From Ustilaginoidea virens (Eukaryota > Ascomycota > Sordariomycetes > Hypocreales > Clavicipitaceae): a stretch of 64,000 nucleotides of DNA. This document shows positions 10,379 to 19,986 of the stretch, in pieces; the first letter of the stretch is position 1; each line of letters begins with the position of its first letter. The stretch spans positions 1,798,001-1,862,000 of the forward strand of contig NC_057318.1 in the NCBI RefSeq assembly GCF_000687475.1. The letters run 5' to 3'. The position numbers and the translations under genes are program-made. Under the pieces are notes generated by a model, which saw only the letters and a list, made by a program, of their open reading frames with translations, was not told the origin of the DNA and searched no databases.

Positions 10379-12131
10379 TACCCCCCTCTTTTGCCTTATA
10401 ATCGAATTAATTGTATTTAGAAGCCCGTCCCTCTTTTGCGCAGACCTAATTAGGTTGCCTAGATTTTTATTGCGATAACTTTAAGTTTGTTTATCGGGTT
10501 TAACTTATACGAGTAAAGGATATCGTAGAATAGCCAATTCGGGAAGGTAGTATAATAGAAACGTATCCCCCTCCCCCCCCCGCCGGCCCCTGCAGTAGCC
10601 CCTCCTCCCTCTCCCCCTCTCCCCCTCTCTCTCCGCCGCCCTCTTCTGCCCCCGAGAGATAAGCAGCTCTAATGCGGCCTAAATACCCTCTAACGCCTCT
10701 ACCTTACGCTCCTTGAGGTTTAGCGCCTCCTGGGTCACCCCGGGAGCGATGCTCCCCCCTACTACTACCGCTGCCGCCGCTGCCTTCCCCCTACTGCAGG
10801 CAGTCGATACCTATTATACCCTCAACTAGAGGGCATAGTAGTTCTTGATCTATCTATATTAGCACCTATCCTATGCAGCCCCCGCACTTTATATGTACCT
10901 CCCCCCCTATAGCTAATACCTCTTAGGCACTTAGGAGGGCGTGAATAGACTCCCGGTTTTTAGGAGTCTACTTAAGGGGACGGCAGGTCTTCCCTGCCGC
11001 AGTATACGTGAAATACGCCGCCCTAGGCCTTATATAGCATTATACTATATTACTATCGCTCGAACGTCGGTTAGATTAAAGGTCGATTAGTTAGATCCTA
11101 CCTTATTAAGAGCAGTATCAATAGTCGGGGTCTTCAGCCTATATAAGGTAAGGGTCGTAAGGCTATCCCTACGGCTCGCTAGGCTAGTAAAGACGGGTTA
11201 GTAATGCTAGTATAGCGGGAGCGGGGAGTACCCACCCCTTTATCTAAAAACGCTAACTTCTTCGGCATACTACTGTTATTATTATTATTACTACTGCTAT
11301 AGTTGCTGCTGCTATTGCTGCTAATGCTTCTACTGCTAATGCTAATGCTGCTACTGCTGCCATTGCTTTTGCTATTGTTATTGCTATTGCTGCTGCTATT
11401 ACTATTATTATCGCCCTACCGTATAGGTTAGTATCGTCCCCGCAGCGCTAGAAAATAAGGCTTAAGGGGATTATATATGGAAAAAAAATAATAGCCCTAT
11501 AGAAAGGAAGAAAAGGGGATTAAAAAGTCGGGGGGCACCCGTACCTTTATATCTTTGCCTGACTAGAGGCCTTTGCGCCCTCTCTTTATATTTAGCTCAC
11601 CCTAACTCCCGACCTAATACCACTTGCCTTCTACTAAGCACCCCCCCTATAGCCGATTCGCTGCTAATATAGCCCCAATAATAGAAAATTCCCTTACTTT
11701 TAATTTAGTGCCCCCGCGCAATACGCACGCTATGCAGCCGGCGTGCGTACTATATAGCCGGCGCTGCCCCGCCCGCATAACCTCCACCTTACTTTCGATT
11801 TATAGTGCACTGACTTAGGACCATCTCTCCCCTATAGATACTAGACCTACCTTTTTCCGGACCTACTTTTTCTAGACCGCTCTTGCACTTTTCCTAGCAC
11901 TATTGCTAGGTATAATCCTAAGCGATAGCGTACCTACCTTTCTTACATGCTAGAAACCTATCGGCCCCCCTAGAGGCCCGACTTCCCTATCGTTATAATT
12001 ATACTAGCAGGAAGGGTTTTCCCCCCAGTCTTCGGGTTTTTCCCTTCTGGATTATCTGCCGGAGTACTAGATAGGCATTTTTAGCTTAAAATAGCCCCCT
12101 AGAGTAATTTAATAATAATAATAATAATAAA
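10379..12131 (+). mobile_element. LINE copy L, 5'-truncated 3' part with ORF3
   Basis: 3' portion of a LINE of the copy B/E subtype, in the + orientation. It contains only the region downstream of ORF2: the C-rich tract (10568-10640), ORF3 on the - strand, the hairpin near 12013-12055 and an AAT-type tail ending about 12131. CpA and TpG are commoner than in the full copies, so RIP is milder. Its ORF3 start is the best preserved of the first subtype. Confidence 0.7.
10560..11435 (-). pseudogene. LINE L opposite-strand ORF3
   Basis: Begins on the - strand with a long Ser/Asn codon repeat (about 11430-11278) in frame with ATG-CCG-AAG near 11276 (MPKKLAFLDKGVGTP). It continues to the Glu/Gly-rich tract. 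The repeat differs in length from copies A, B and E by whole codons, which argues for translation in this frame. Later frame shifts and stops are present. Confidence 0.45.
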
Positions 12132-12195
12132 AACGTATAGAAGTCTGGTGTTATATTATTAATTAGAAGCTATTTATAGCAGCTATTAGTATTAT
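12132..12195. other. unassigned AT-rich spacer
   Basis: Short RIP-like sequence between the tail of LINE L and the Gypsy fragment. I see nothing recognisable in it. Confidence 0.4.
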
Positions 12196-14155
12196 AAAAA
12201 ATTTTCCGCTAGCTATTAGTAGTTAATCCCTTTAAGTAAAAGTATATTTTCTCTCGCGCCCTTTTTATCGCCTTTTTCTTCCCTTCTCTTCCTTCTTATA
12301 GCCGATTTAATTATTATTAGTATCCTACCATAAGTATTATCCTCCCCTACCTAGGGTTATAATAGATACTAATATTAATAGACTAGTTACCTATATATTC
12401 CCAAACCTATATATATAGCCTTTATAAGCCTATCCTTCTCCTCTAAGAGTTAATATCTAAAAAACTATATCTTATTTCTATTTACATTTAATATATATAT
12501 CGGTTCAAGCCTAATATAACTTTATATTCCCCTAATTAACTATATTAGGGCCCTAAATATATCTAAGCCGAATTTTAGTAGCGGCTAAGCTATAGGCGGT
12601 GTAATAACCCCTATAGATCCCAATATTATAGAAATCCCGCGACTTATAAGCGGTATAACCGCCTTATCTATTAAGCGCTTTAACCCTTTAGAGTATAGAT
12701 ATAAGCCGCAGTATATTATAGGCGATTACTTATTAGAAGGTGATTCCTTTAATAAAGAGTATAAATATGCCTATAATAAGGAGTTTTTATGGAAGCGATA
12801 TAACTGAAAAAAATAGGCGATTGGTATTCTCCTTATTTATATACGAAAAGGTAGGAGTAAAGGCTGCATTTATTACTAGGACGCATATAGCTTATATATA
12901 TAGCTTGACTTTAAGCTTACTGGTAATTCTAGACTCTAATAGATCTACTAGGCATAGGTTAAGGCCTATAAGGATAGCACTACCATTATTAAACCTATAT
13001 ATCCCGCAACTGAGACGTCTAAGGCTTAGGCTGCTATTCTTTCGTCTTCTTTTCGGGCCTTTAATAACTAATAGTAGTACGCTATAGCCGCCGACTAAAT
13101 AACTCTTTATATCCTATATCTTGCTTTTAGGTCCTATGGTTCCGCCAGTAAGGCGTTAATTAATATCTCTTAGGTTATAACTCCCTCCCATTATTAAGCC
13201 GGGTCGGTTATCAATCTAGCCCTTATATTAAGCGTAATACGGGATATATAATAAGAGGCCCAGAAGTATTACGCCTGAATAGAGTAGTATGTAGCGCCTT
13301 TTATCTAGCCCTATTTAGCTCTCCTTTTAGCCCGCCCCTTACTAATCTATTATACCGGGGAACCGCCTGCTTATAAGCAGGGTGTATAGGTTCTCCTAGA
13401 GGCCTAGCTATACTACCTGCTATAGAACCCCCCGGCGCTATAATAGCCCTAGCTAATTTTGCCGTATCCCCCGCCGCTGCTGCTATAGATCCTGCGGCAT
13501 CCTTATCAGGCCCTATTATAGCCCCCCTATATTCCCTATATAGTATGTCCCCCGGAATGCCATCCTATTGGGGTCATATAGGCAACCATCCGCGCTAAGC
13601 CTACTCGCCGTATATATATCTGACCCTCTAGGGATATTATCCTAGGGGTTATATACAGCCGCCCCTGCTACTACCACCCCTGCAGCAGTAGCTGCCGTAG
13701 GGGTATACTAATCCTAATAGTGCTGAAGAGGGCCTATATAGCGACGAGTATAGTAGTTATAATACAAGAGAGGGGGGAGGATAGTACTAGCCCGGGAGAG
13801 GGGCATATAAGCTTAGTATTTTTTTTTAATATTTTAAGGGGTTTTTTTTTTATAAGTAGGCATTCAGGCGTTATTTATATATCGAGTAGACCTTATTTTA
13901 ATAGCCTAACGGGCCTATTATATATACGAATATTACCCTATTTAACTTTAAATGCCTCTCGTGCCAGTAAATCTTTAAAGTTTTCTAAGGGTTCCTATAT
14001 AGGTAAGTCGTACCCTTTCTATTTAACTATTATATTATGGTTCCTACCCTAGCCCCGAGCGTTTTTCGCTGCTAATATCGCCTTAACCTTATATTCCTTA
14101 TATAGCTGATCAGAATCTTAAGGGAGAATAAGTAGGGGCCTAGGCCTAATATCAA
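12196..14155 (-). mobile_element. Ty3/Gypsy chromovirus 3' fragment
   Basis: The outer end shares an ATTTT.CGCTAGCTATTAG motif with the Gypsy copy at 36863. On the - strand a chromodomain is readable at about 14150-13960: LYKEYKVKAILAAKNARG, then a KGYDLPI.EPLENF-like motif with Trp codons turned to TAG. The 1.7 kb beyond it towards 12196 has no recognised domain and includes the left arm of an inverted repeat. Integrase and RT are missing. Confidence 0.65.
12372..13016 (+). repeat. long inverted repeat, left arm
   Basis: Reverse complement of 14156-14790 at moderate identity. Translated in matching frames, both arms give the same peptide order: IPRLISG.TA..KR..PLE, a YKP..IIGDYLLE motif, then YAYNKEFL.KRYN and QLDFKLT. 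The product is not recognised but resembles a retroelement polyprotein piece. RIP stops are present. Confidence 0.6.
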
Positions 14156-14790
14156 TTGCAGGACGCGCAGGTTTAATAACGGCGGTGCCGTCCTTATAGG
14201 CTTTAACCTATGCCCGGTAGATCCGCCAGAGTCTGGGATTGCTAGTAAGCTTAAAGTCAAGCTATACGCACGAGTTATACGCGTCTTAGCAGTAAGAATA
14301 GTTTTTACTCCTACCTTTTTGTATGCAAATAGGGAGAATACTAATTGCCTGTATTTTTCAGTTATATCGCTTGCATAAGAACTCCTTATTATAGGCGTAT
14401 TTATGCTCCTTATTAGAGGAATCATCCTCTAATAAGTAGTCGCCTATAATACGCTACGGCTTATATTTGCGCTCTAAAGGGCTAGAGCGCTTAGCAGATG
14501 GGGCGGTTAGACCGCTTATAAGTCGCGGGATTTTTATAATATCGGGATCTATAAGGGTTATTATGCCGCCTACAGCTTAGCCGCTACTAGCGTTCGGCTT
14601 GAATATATTTAAGGTCTTAATGCAGTCAATTAGGGGAATATAGAATTGCATTAGGCTCAAACCGATATATATATTAAATATAGATGGAAATAGGGCGTAG
14701 TCTTTTAAATGTTAACTCTCAGAGGAGAAGGATAGGCTCATAAGGGCTGTATATATAGGTTTGGGAATACGCAGGTAATTAGTCTATTGT
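14156..14790 (-). repeat. long inverted repeat, right arm
   Basis: Partner of 12372-13016, separated by about 1.14 kb. It abuts the chromodomain fragment and continues in the same frame into it on the - strand, so this arm may be the original polyprotein context and the left arm a copied inverse. The right arm is somewhat less AT-rich. Confidence 0.6.
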
Positions 14791-14800
14791 ATCCTAGTGT

Positions 14801-16150
14801 AACGATGTGGCCTAATTGGGCCCTAAGCAGGTGCCGCGCATATCGCTAGGTAAAAACCTACTCTCTTGACCATACGGCTAAAAGAGTACGTATTGTACCT
14901 AGTTACTATAATTTAATACAATTGACACCTATATCACACTAGCCGCGCGCACTTACTGTAAGCTTGTCCTTAGTATAAGACGGATATAGCCCAAATCCTT
15001 AATATAGCTTCTCTCTCTGCAGGCCCTTTAAGCTCGTGCAGCTAGCGCCGACCATATAATACCATACACCCCCTAGAGGCTAGTAGCATGTCCTCTATAA
15101 GCCCAGATAAAGAGCCTGCTATATGCATATACTATATGCGGGATTCGAACCTATGACCTTGGGTAACTTGGTATAAATATAACGATATGGCCCAATTGGG
15201 CCTTAAGCGGGTACCGCGCATATCGCTAGGTAAAAACCTACTCTCTTAACTATATGACCAAAAGAGTACGTATTGTACCTAGTTATTATGATTTGGTACA
15301 ATTAATACCTATATTATACTAGCCGCACGCACTTACTATAAGCTTGTCCTTAGTATAAGACGGATATAGCCCAAATCCTTAATATAGCTTCTCTCTCTGC
15401 AGGCCCTTTAAGCTCGTGCAGCTAGCGCCGACCATATAATACCATACACCCCCTAGAGGCTAGTAGCATGTCCTCTATAAGCCCAGATAAAGAGCCTGCT
15501 ATATGCATATACTATATGCGGGATTCGAACCTATGACCTTGGGTAACTTGGTACAAATATAACGATATGGCCCAATTGGGCCTTAAGCGGGTACCGCGCA
15601 TATCGCTAGGTAAAAACCTACTCTCTTAACTATATGACCAAAAGAGTACGTATTGTACCTAGTTATTATGATTTGGTACAATTAATACCTATATTATACT
15701 AGCCGCACGCACTTACTATAAGCTTGTCCTTAATATGAGACGGGCATAGCCCAAATCCTTGATATAGCTTCCTTCTCTACAGGCCCTTTAAGCTCGTGCA
15801 GCTGGCGCCGACTATATAATATCATACACCCCCTAGAGGCTAATAGCATGTCCTCTATAAGCCTAGATAAAAAGCCCGCTATACGCACGTACCGCATGCG
15901 GGATTCGATCCTATAACCTTACGTAACTTAGTACAAATGTAACGATATGGCCCAATTGGGCCCTAAGCGGGTGCCGCGTATATTGCTAGGTAAAAACCTA
16001 CACTCTTGACTATACGGCCAAAAGAATACGTATTGTACCTAGTTACTATGACTTGGTATAATTGACACCTATATATACTAGCCGCGCGCACTTACTATAA
16101 GCTTATCCTTAGTATAAGACGGGCATAGCCCGAATCCTTAACACTTAGTG
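14801..16150 (-). repeat. 380-bp tandem array (about 3.5 units) with tRNA-type promoter boxes
   Basis: Units begin at 14801, 15181, 15561 and 15941, exactly 380 bp apart; the last is incomplete. On the - strand each junction has a B-box match GGTTCGAATCC (for example around 15145-15165) and, about 100 nt upstream, an A-box-like TAGTTAAGAG or TGGTCAAGAG stretch. These are internal RNA polymerase III signals as in tRNA-derived SINEs. The palindrome ggcccaattgggcc sits between the boxes. No cloverleaf folds convincingly, so this is not called a tRNA gene. CpA and TpG are retained here, unlike the flanks. Confidence 0.65.
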
Positions 16151-18059
16151 TAGAAGGAGGCCGGAGGCCTTCTCTTTATTGAAGAGGTCAGTAAATTCCT
16201 ATAATTCCGTTAGGAGCACTTATAGCTCTTACGATCGTAGGGCGGAGTCTTAATATAGTAGAAGCGTAATATAGAGGATATATATGATCTCCTATAAGCT
16301 TATTGTAATAAAAGAGGTCGACTGGTCCCTAGAGCGTTTCGCCTGCTTTGGTATACCGTAGAAGACTAAGCCGAGGATATTTATCGCAGTTAAACCTTAT
16401 TATCTTTTTATTAATTCCTTAATGATAAAGCCGCCTGCCGCTCCGATCTTTAATTAGCGCTACTTCGCCTATAATATAATATTATAGTACTCTATTTAGA
16501 GCATCCTAAGAATAATATTGCAGGTAAAGGCCGGGATAATATAAAATATAATTATAGACGGCTATCTATCGATATCGATTACTATATAGACGATATAAGT
16601 AATAGAGGAATATTTTACCTTACGTTTTTTTAATTAGCTCTAAATCTCTACTACTATTCTAATTTCCCTACGTTATAGCAGGCGGATAGGCTGAAGGCCT
16701 AACTATTATACTATCTTTTCGCTTATAGCGCTATAGCTGTTATATCCCGAGTCGATTAAGGTATTAAGAAAGGTATAGGATTTATATAAAATTAGTATTA
16801 AAAAGGGGTATTTATTTATTCGTTTTGTAATTTTATCTAATTCTTTCTATAATCGGGCTAGGGTCTATATATATATCTTAAGCCTTCTAACGAGACTAAG
16901 CTTAAGGGCTATTCTTTTCCTTAATTTTTATCGCTACTTTCGACCTTTACGATTTATAAGTCTAGTAAGGCTACTTTAACTATATCTGGCTAGATTACCG
17001 GCAGTAGGTAGTATATATTCCTTTAATACTAGGAAGAGCCGTATTAAAGATAAAAGCCTTTCTTCCTATATTCTTTATATTATTCTATAGAGACTTATAT
17101 TGCTTTAGGCAGATTACCCTTCGAGTCTAGCTTATTAACGCCCGATATTTATATATCGCCTTTAGAATCCCGGGCATAAGTTAGTCGGGAATAGGCCGAG
17201 CCCGATTAGTAGTTAATAGTTAGACTAATCTCGATATTAATAGCAATTTATTAGTAGCGGTCTACCGCTAAGTAGTAATTATAATAGGAGACCCCTAGAC
17301 TAATAATCTTATTAGCTATATAAGCATTAAGCGCCGATCGGAGGTATTCTACTTTAACTTTCTTAGGCAAATTAAGGCCGCTAGTAAGTATAAGTTTTTT
17401 TTTAAATCGAATAAAGAAAGCAGCAAAAGGTTCCTTATGGCCTTAGCGTAAGGAGTGCTTAAGCTTAATAATAGCGCGATCCTACCGGTATAAGTCCTTA
17501 AAGAGGCATTAAAGGTATTTAAAGAACTTTATTATATTATAATTATAAGCTATACTATTCTTAAAGAAGGCTGCGACTTATGATTAGACTATAGATAAAA
17601 GGTTCTAAAAAATAAATATTTATTAGGTCTTCTCGTCTCTAATAAAGTCCCTATCGACTTTAAGCTTATATTGCATAAAGGTCTACTAGGCTGTAAATAT
17701 AGCCTTTTTGCCATTAAAAGGGTCCCCTATTGGGATCGGCTTGCGTTTTAGCTAGCTATAGGTCGGGTCTTAAGCCGTAAGAAGGGAGCCGTTCTATTAT
17801 ATAATTAGGGCCGGTTAAGTAGCAGCCTAGGAGCTATTTAATTAATTCGCAAGAAGGGTCTATAGTAAGGCGGTAACAGCAGTAAGGTATTATATATTAG
17901 TTTGCATCTGCGCCTCTATCTATTATAGCCCTATCGCAAGCTGTTCTATTTAGGTATGTATATTATATCGGGGGCGTTATAGTCCCGGGTTATTTAGACC
18001 CGTTTTTCCAGGTATACTTATCTCGATATCTTATATAGCCTATATCATTAGCTTTATAA
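16151..18059 (-). mobile_element. Ty3/Gypsy 5' internal fragment (gag/protease region)
   Basis: Aligns by eye with 48380-50287 of the larger Gypsy copy: same order of motifs, including the segment near 16180-16390 matching 48400-48600. It is the part just inside the 5' LTR on the - strand, covering gag and the start of pol; RT is absent because the fragment ends at the tandem array. RIP-mutated, with stops throughout. Confidence 0.65.
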
Positions 18060-18352
18060 TGTGAGGTTACAATAGTAAGACTGAGAGAGTCTATTTCAAT
18101 ATAAAGGACTAGCTCTAAGGCTATTACGAATAGGCATTAAATGAATATATTAAATAGACTAAGGAGGAAAGAGAGAGGACCCAAATAGGGGCCTTTTGAT
18201 GGTCTATTTATCTATACGTTAGCACGGGTTAGGGTCCTAGTATAGTCCCGTAACCCTATGCCGCTGACTTATATGACCCTACCTAGACTAGACACAGGCG
18301 CAGCCCGAGTCCTAGCCACATTATAGCGCGGGCATAGCCCAAGCCCGTGACA
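18060..18352 (-). mobile_element. Gypsy LTR (5' LTR of the fragment at 16151)
   Basis: 293 bp with intact TG...CA ends on the - strand (TGTCACGGGCT...CCTCACA). It borders internal Gypsy sequence on one side and single-copy gene-island DNA on the other. Its ends are less mutated than those of the other LTRs. Confidence 0.75.
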
Positions 18353-18719
18353 AATATATAGAAATATATAATTAAATTAATAATTACTAGCTTATGCTTA
18401 TTATTTTTCCTATCTTTAGTAGTATTTGTATAAGAAAATGTATTATAAGCAGCCGATTAGGTCGAATATTATAGCTTATCTACATTTTATTGCCCCGCCG
18501 AAATATTGGGGCTTCGTCTAGCCACCTAACCAGTCATATTCGCGCCGCCCTTTTTTTTTTCCTTTCCCTTTTCAAGCAAGCCTACTCCGTTCCTACACTA
18601 AAGTCCATACTCATTCGCGCCATTGAAAATCTCCATCGTCAACGCATTGATAACCGCAAATTTGGCGCATTACTTTAATATTGCACTTTCTTCGTTAACA
18701 GAGAACTCGTATCTCTACA
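18353..18719. promoter_or_regulatory. upstream region of the Tra2-like gene
   Basis: Composition changes here from RIP-type to ordinary DNA. The stretch holds a pyrimidine-rich tract near 18550-18575 and ends in a CTCTACA context before the start codon, which suits a fungal 5' UTR. No defined regulatory motif is claimed. Confidence 0.4.
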
Positions 18720-19865
18720 ATGGCAACTACTTCGATGGATTATGAGGCGGCGGGCGGTGACCGCTACGATGGTAGGCTTAAAAGCTACGAACTCTTGTTC
18801 AAAACACACCACCGCCATTCGCGTGCTTTTTCTGCATTCAAAGTTCTAATCTCGCATGTTGCTGTCAGACGATGTTACTCGCTATGATCGCGATAACAGG
18901 AGCGCGTCTCCTCGGCCGACTCGCGATGAAACTGATAGTGGACGTAGGAGGTCAGCTTCACCAAATGGAAACACCGAGTCGTAAGATCACATTCCATGCA
19001 CTTGACGTGTCAAAACGCTCGTTGGTATACTAACAATGGCTGTTGATTTCATCCGTCTTTCAGTATTGCAAAAGAATCCTCTGGCCCAAAAGATGATGAC
19101 GATGGCGCTATCAATCCAGGATCCAATCTTTTCGTCACCGGTATACATCCTCGTTTAACCGAAGGGGAGGTTTCGAAGATGTTCGAAAAATATGGTGATG
19201 TCGAAAAATGCCAGATCATGCGTGATCCTCATACGAAGGAATCTCGTGGATTCGGCTTCGTTAAGATGGTAACATCCGAACAGGCTGAAGCAGCGAAAGA
19301 AGGTCTTCAGGGCGAGCAGATTGAAGGCCGCACCCTTAGCATTGAAAAGGCGCGACGCGCTCGTCCACGCACTCCAACGCCCGGCAAATATTTTGGGCCA
19401 CCTAAGCGAGGTTAGTCTCAAGCTCACTTATTGGATCTTTTTCTTTCTATCTAACTGCAGTAAGATCCTCGTCCTCGCTTTGATGACCGCCGACGTGGTG
19501 GCTATAGCGGCACAGGTAGCTACGGACGTGATGACAATTATAGATACCGTGGCTATGAGCGCAACTATGATCGTCGAAATGACGATCGCGGTCACGAGCG
19601 CGGTGGCTACGAACGAAACTACGAACGTGGGGGTTACAGGGAGGACCGCCGGTACGATGATCGCGGTTATAGTCGCGAGTCTGATCGTGGGCCTTATGAA
19701 CGCAGAGACCGCGATGAATACTACGGTCGAGAGCGATACGCAGGACGTGATGATCGCGATCGCTACAGTGCTCGAGGCGGTCCTGGAGGATATGAACGTG
19801 ATCGGTATGACCGTCAGGTCGACCGCAGTGCCCCGAGAGACCGAGAACCAGTCCCTGGTGGTTAG
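18720..19865 (+). CDS. Tra2-like SR-type RNA-binding protein
   Basis: Predicted exons are 18720-18771, 18869-18980, 19064-19410 and 19465-19865, giving 303 residues. The N-terminus is short and Arg/Ser/Asp-rich. One RRM follows, with RNP2 NLFVTGI and RNP1 RGFGFVKM, then the ARPRTPTPGKYFGPPK linker typical of Tra2-family proteins, then a long RDR/RGGYE/DDR-rich tail. The family binds exonic enhancers and promotes splicing in the nucleus. Introns start GTAGGC, GTAAGA and GTTAGT; intron 2 has a TACTAAC branch site. The third acceptor must be the downstream AG of AGTAAG to hold frame. The TAG at 19863 may be premature: the frame stays open to 19914, a well-formed intron follows (19915-19963), and a short exon ends in TGA at 19984-19986. 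Family identification is firm; the exact C-terminus is not. Confidence 0.85.
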
Positions 19866-19986
19866 GGCTATGGTGACGCTGCCTCCCGATCCGAAGCTCG
19901 GGAGGCATATGGAGGTTCGTGTCGCATCTCATCGTTTTGATTCGTCGCCGCTAATTTTTGCAGGAACTGATTCATCAGCAAGATGA
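19866..19986 (+). other. possible lost C-terminal extension of the Tra2-like gene
   Basis: In frame after the TAG, 19866-19914 reads GYGDAASRSEAREAYG. A GTTCGT...CTAAT...TTTGCAG intron then joins to 19964-19986, ending DSSAR and TGA. This would add about 23 residues. It could be an old coding end cut off by a nonsense change, a base error, or 3' UTR with an intron. Confidence 0.4.

Noticed and set aside
12740..13087. Open frame of 115 codons inside the left inverted-repeat arm
   Set aside because: A different frame in the same arm shows clearer conservation with the partner arm and continues into the chromodomain frame there. This one is open mainly because TGA is scarce in RIP DNA.
13720..14052. 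Open frame of 110 codons on the + strand
   Set aside because: Antisense to the chromodomain fragment, which is recognisable on the - strand.
14072..14425. Open frame of 117 codons on the - strand in the right arm
   Set aside because: Same non-preferred frame as in the left arm; its similarity to the left frame follows from nucleotide similarity.
14801..16150. CRISPR-like array or true tRNA gene cluster
   Set aside because: The units are 380 bp with no short direct repeat and spacer pattern. The A and B boxes are too far apart, and T-stem pairing fails for a functional tRNA.
1..18352. Centromere or subtelomere identity for the repeat block
   Set aside because: Nested retroelements are compatible with this, but there is no telomere repeat and no independent mark, and a gene island follows directly. 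It cannot be decided from sequence.
18490..18678. 62-codon open frame upstream of the Tra2-like gene
   Set aside because: Sits in the expected 5' UTR, has no conserved motif, and ends 41 bp before the well-supported start codon.
19321..19986. 221-codon + strand frame and His-rich - strand frame over the Tra2-like tail
   Set aside because: Shadows of the Arg/Asp/Gly/Tyr-rich repeats of the real frame. The RRM and splice phases support only the annotated gene.
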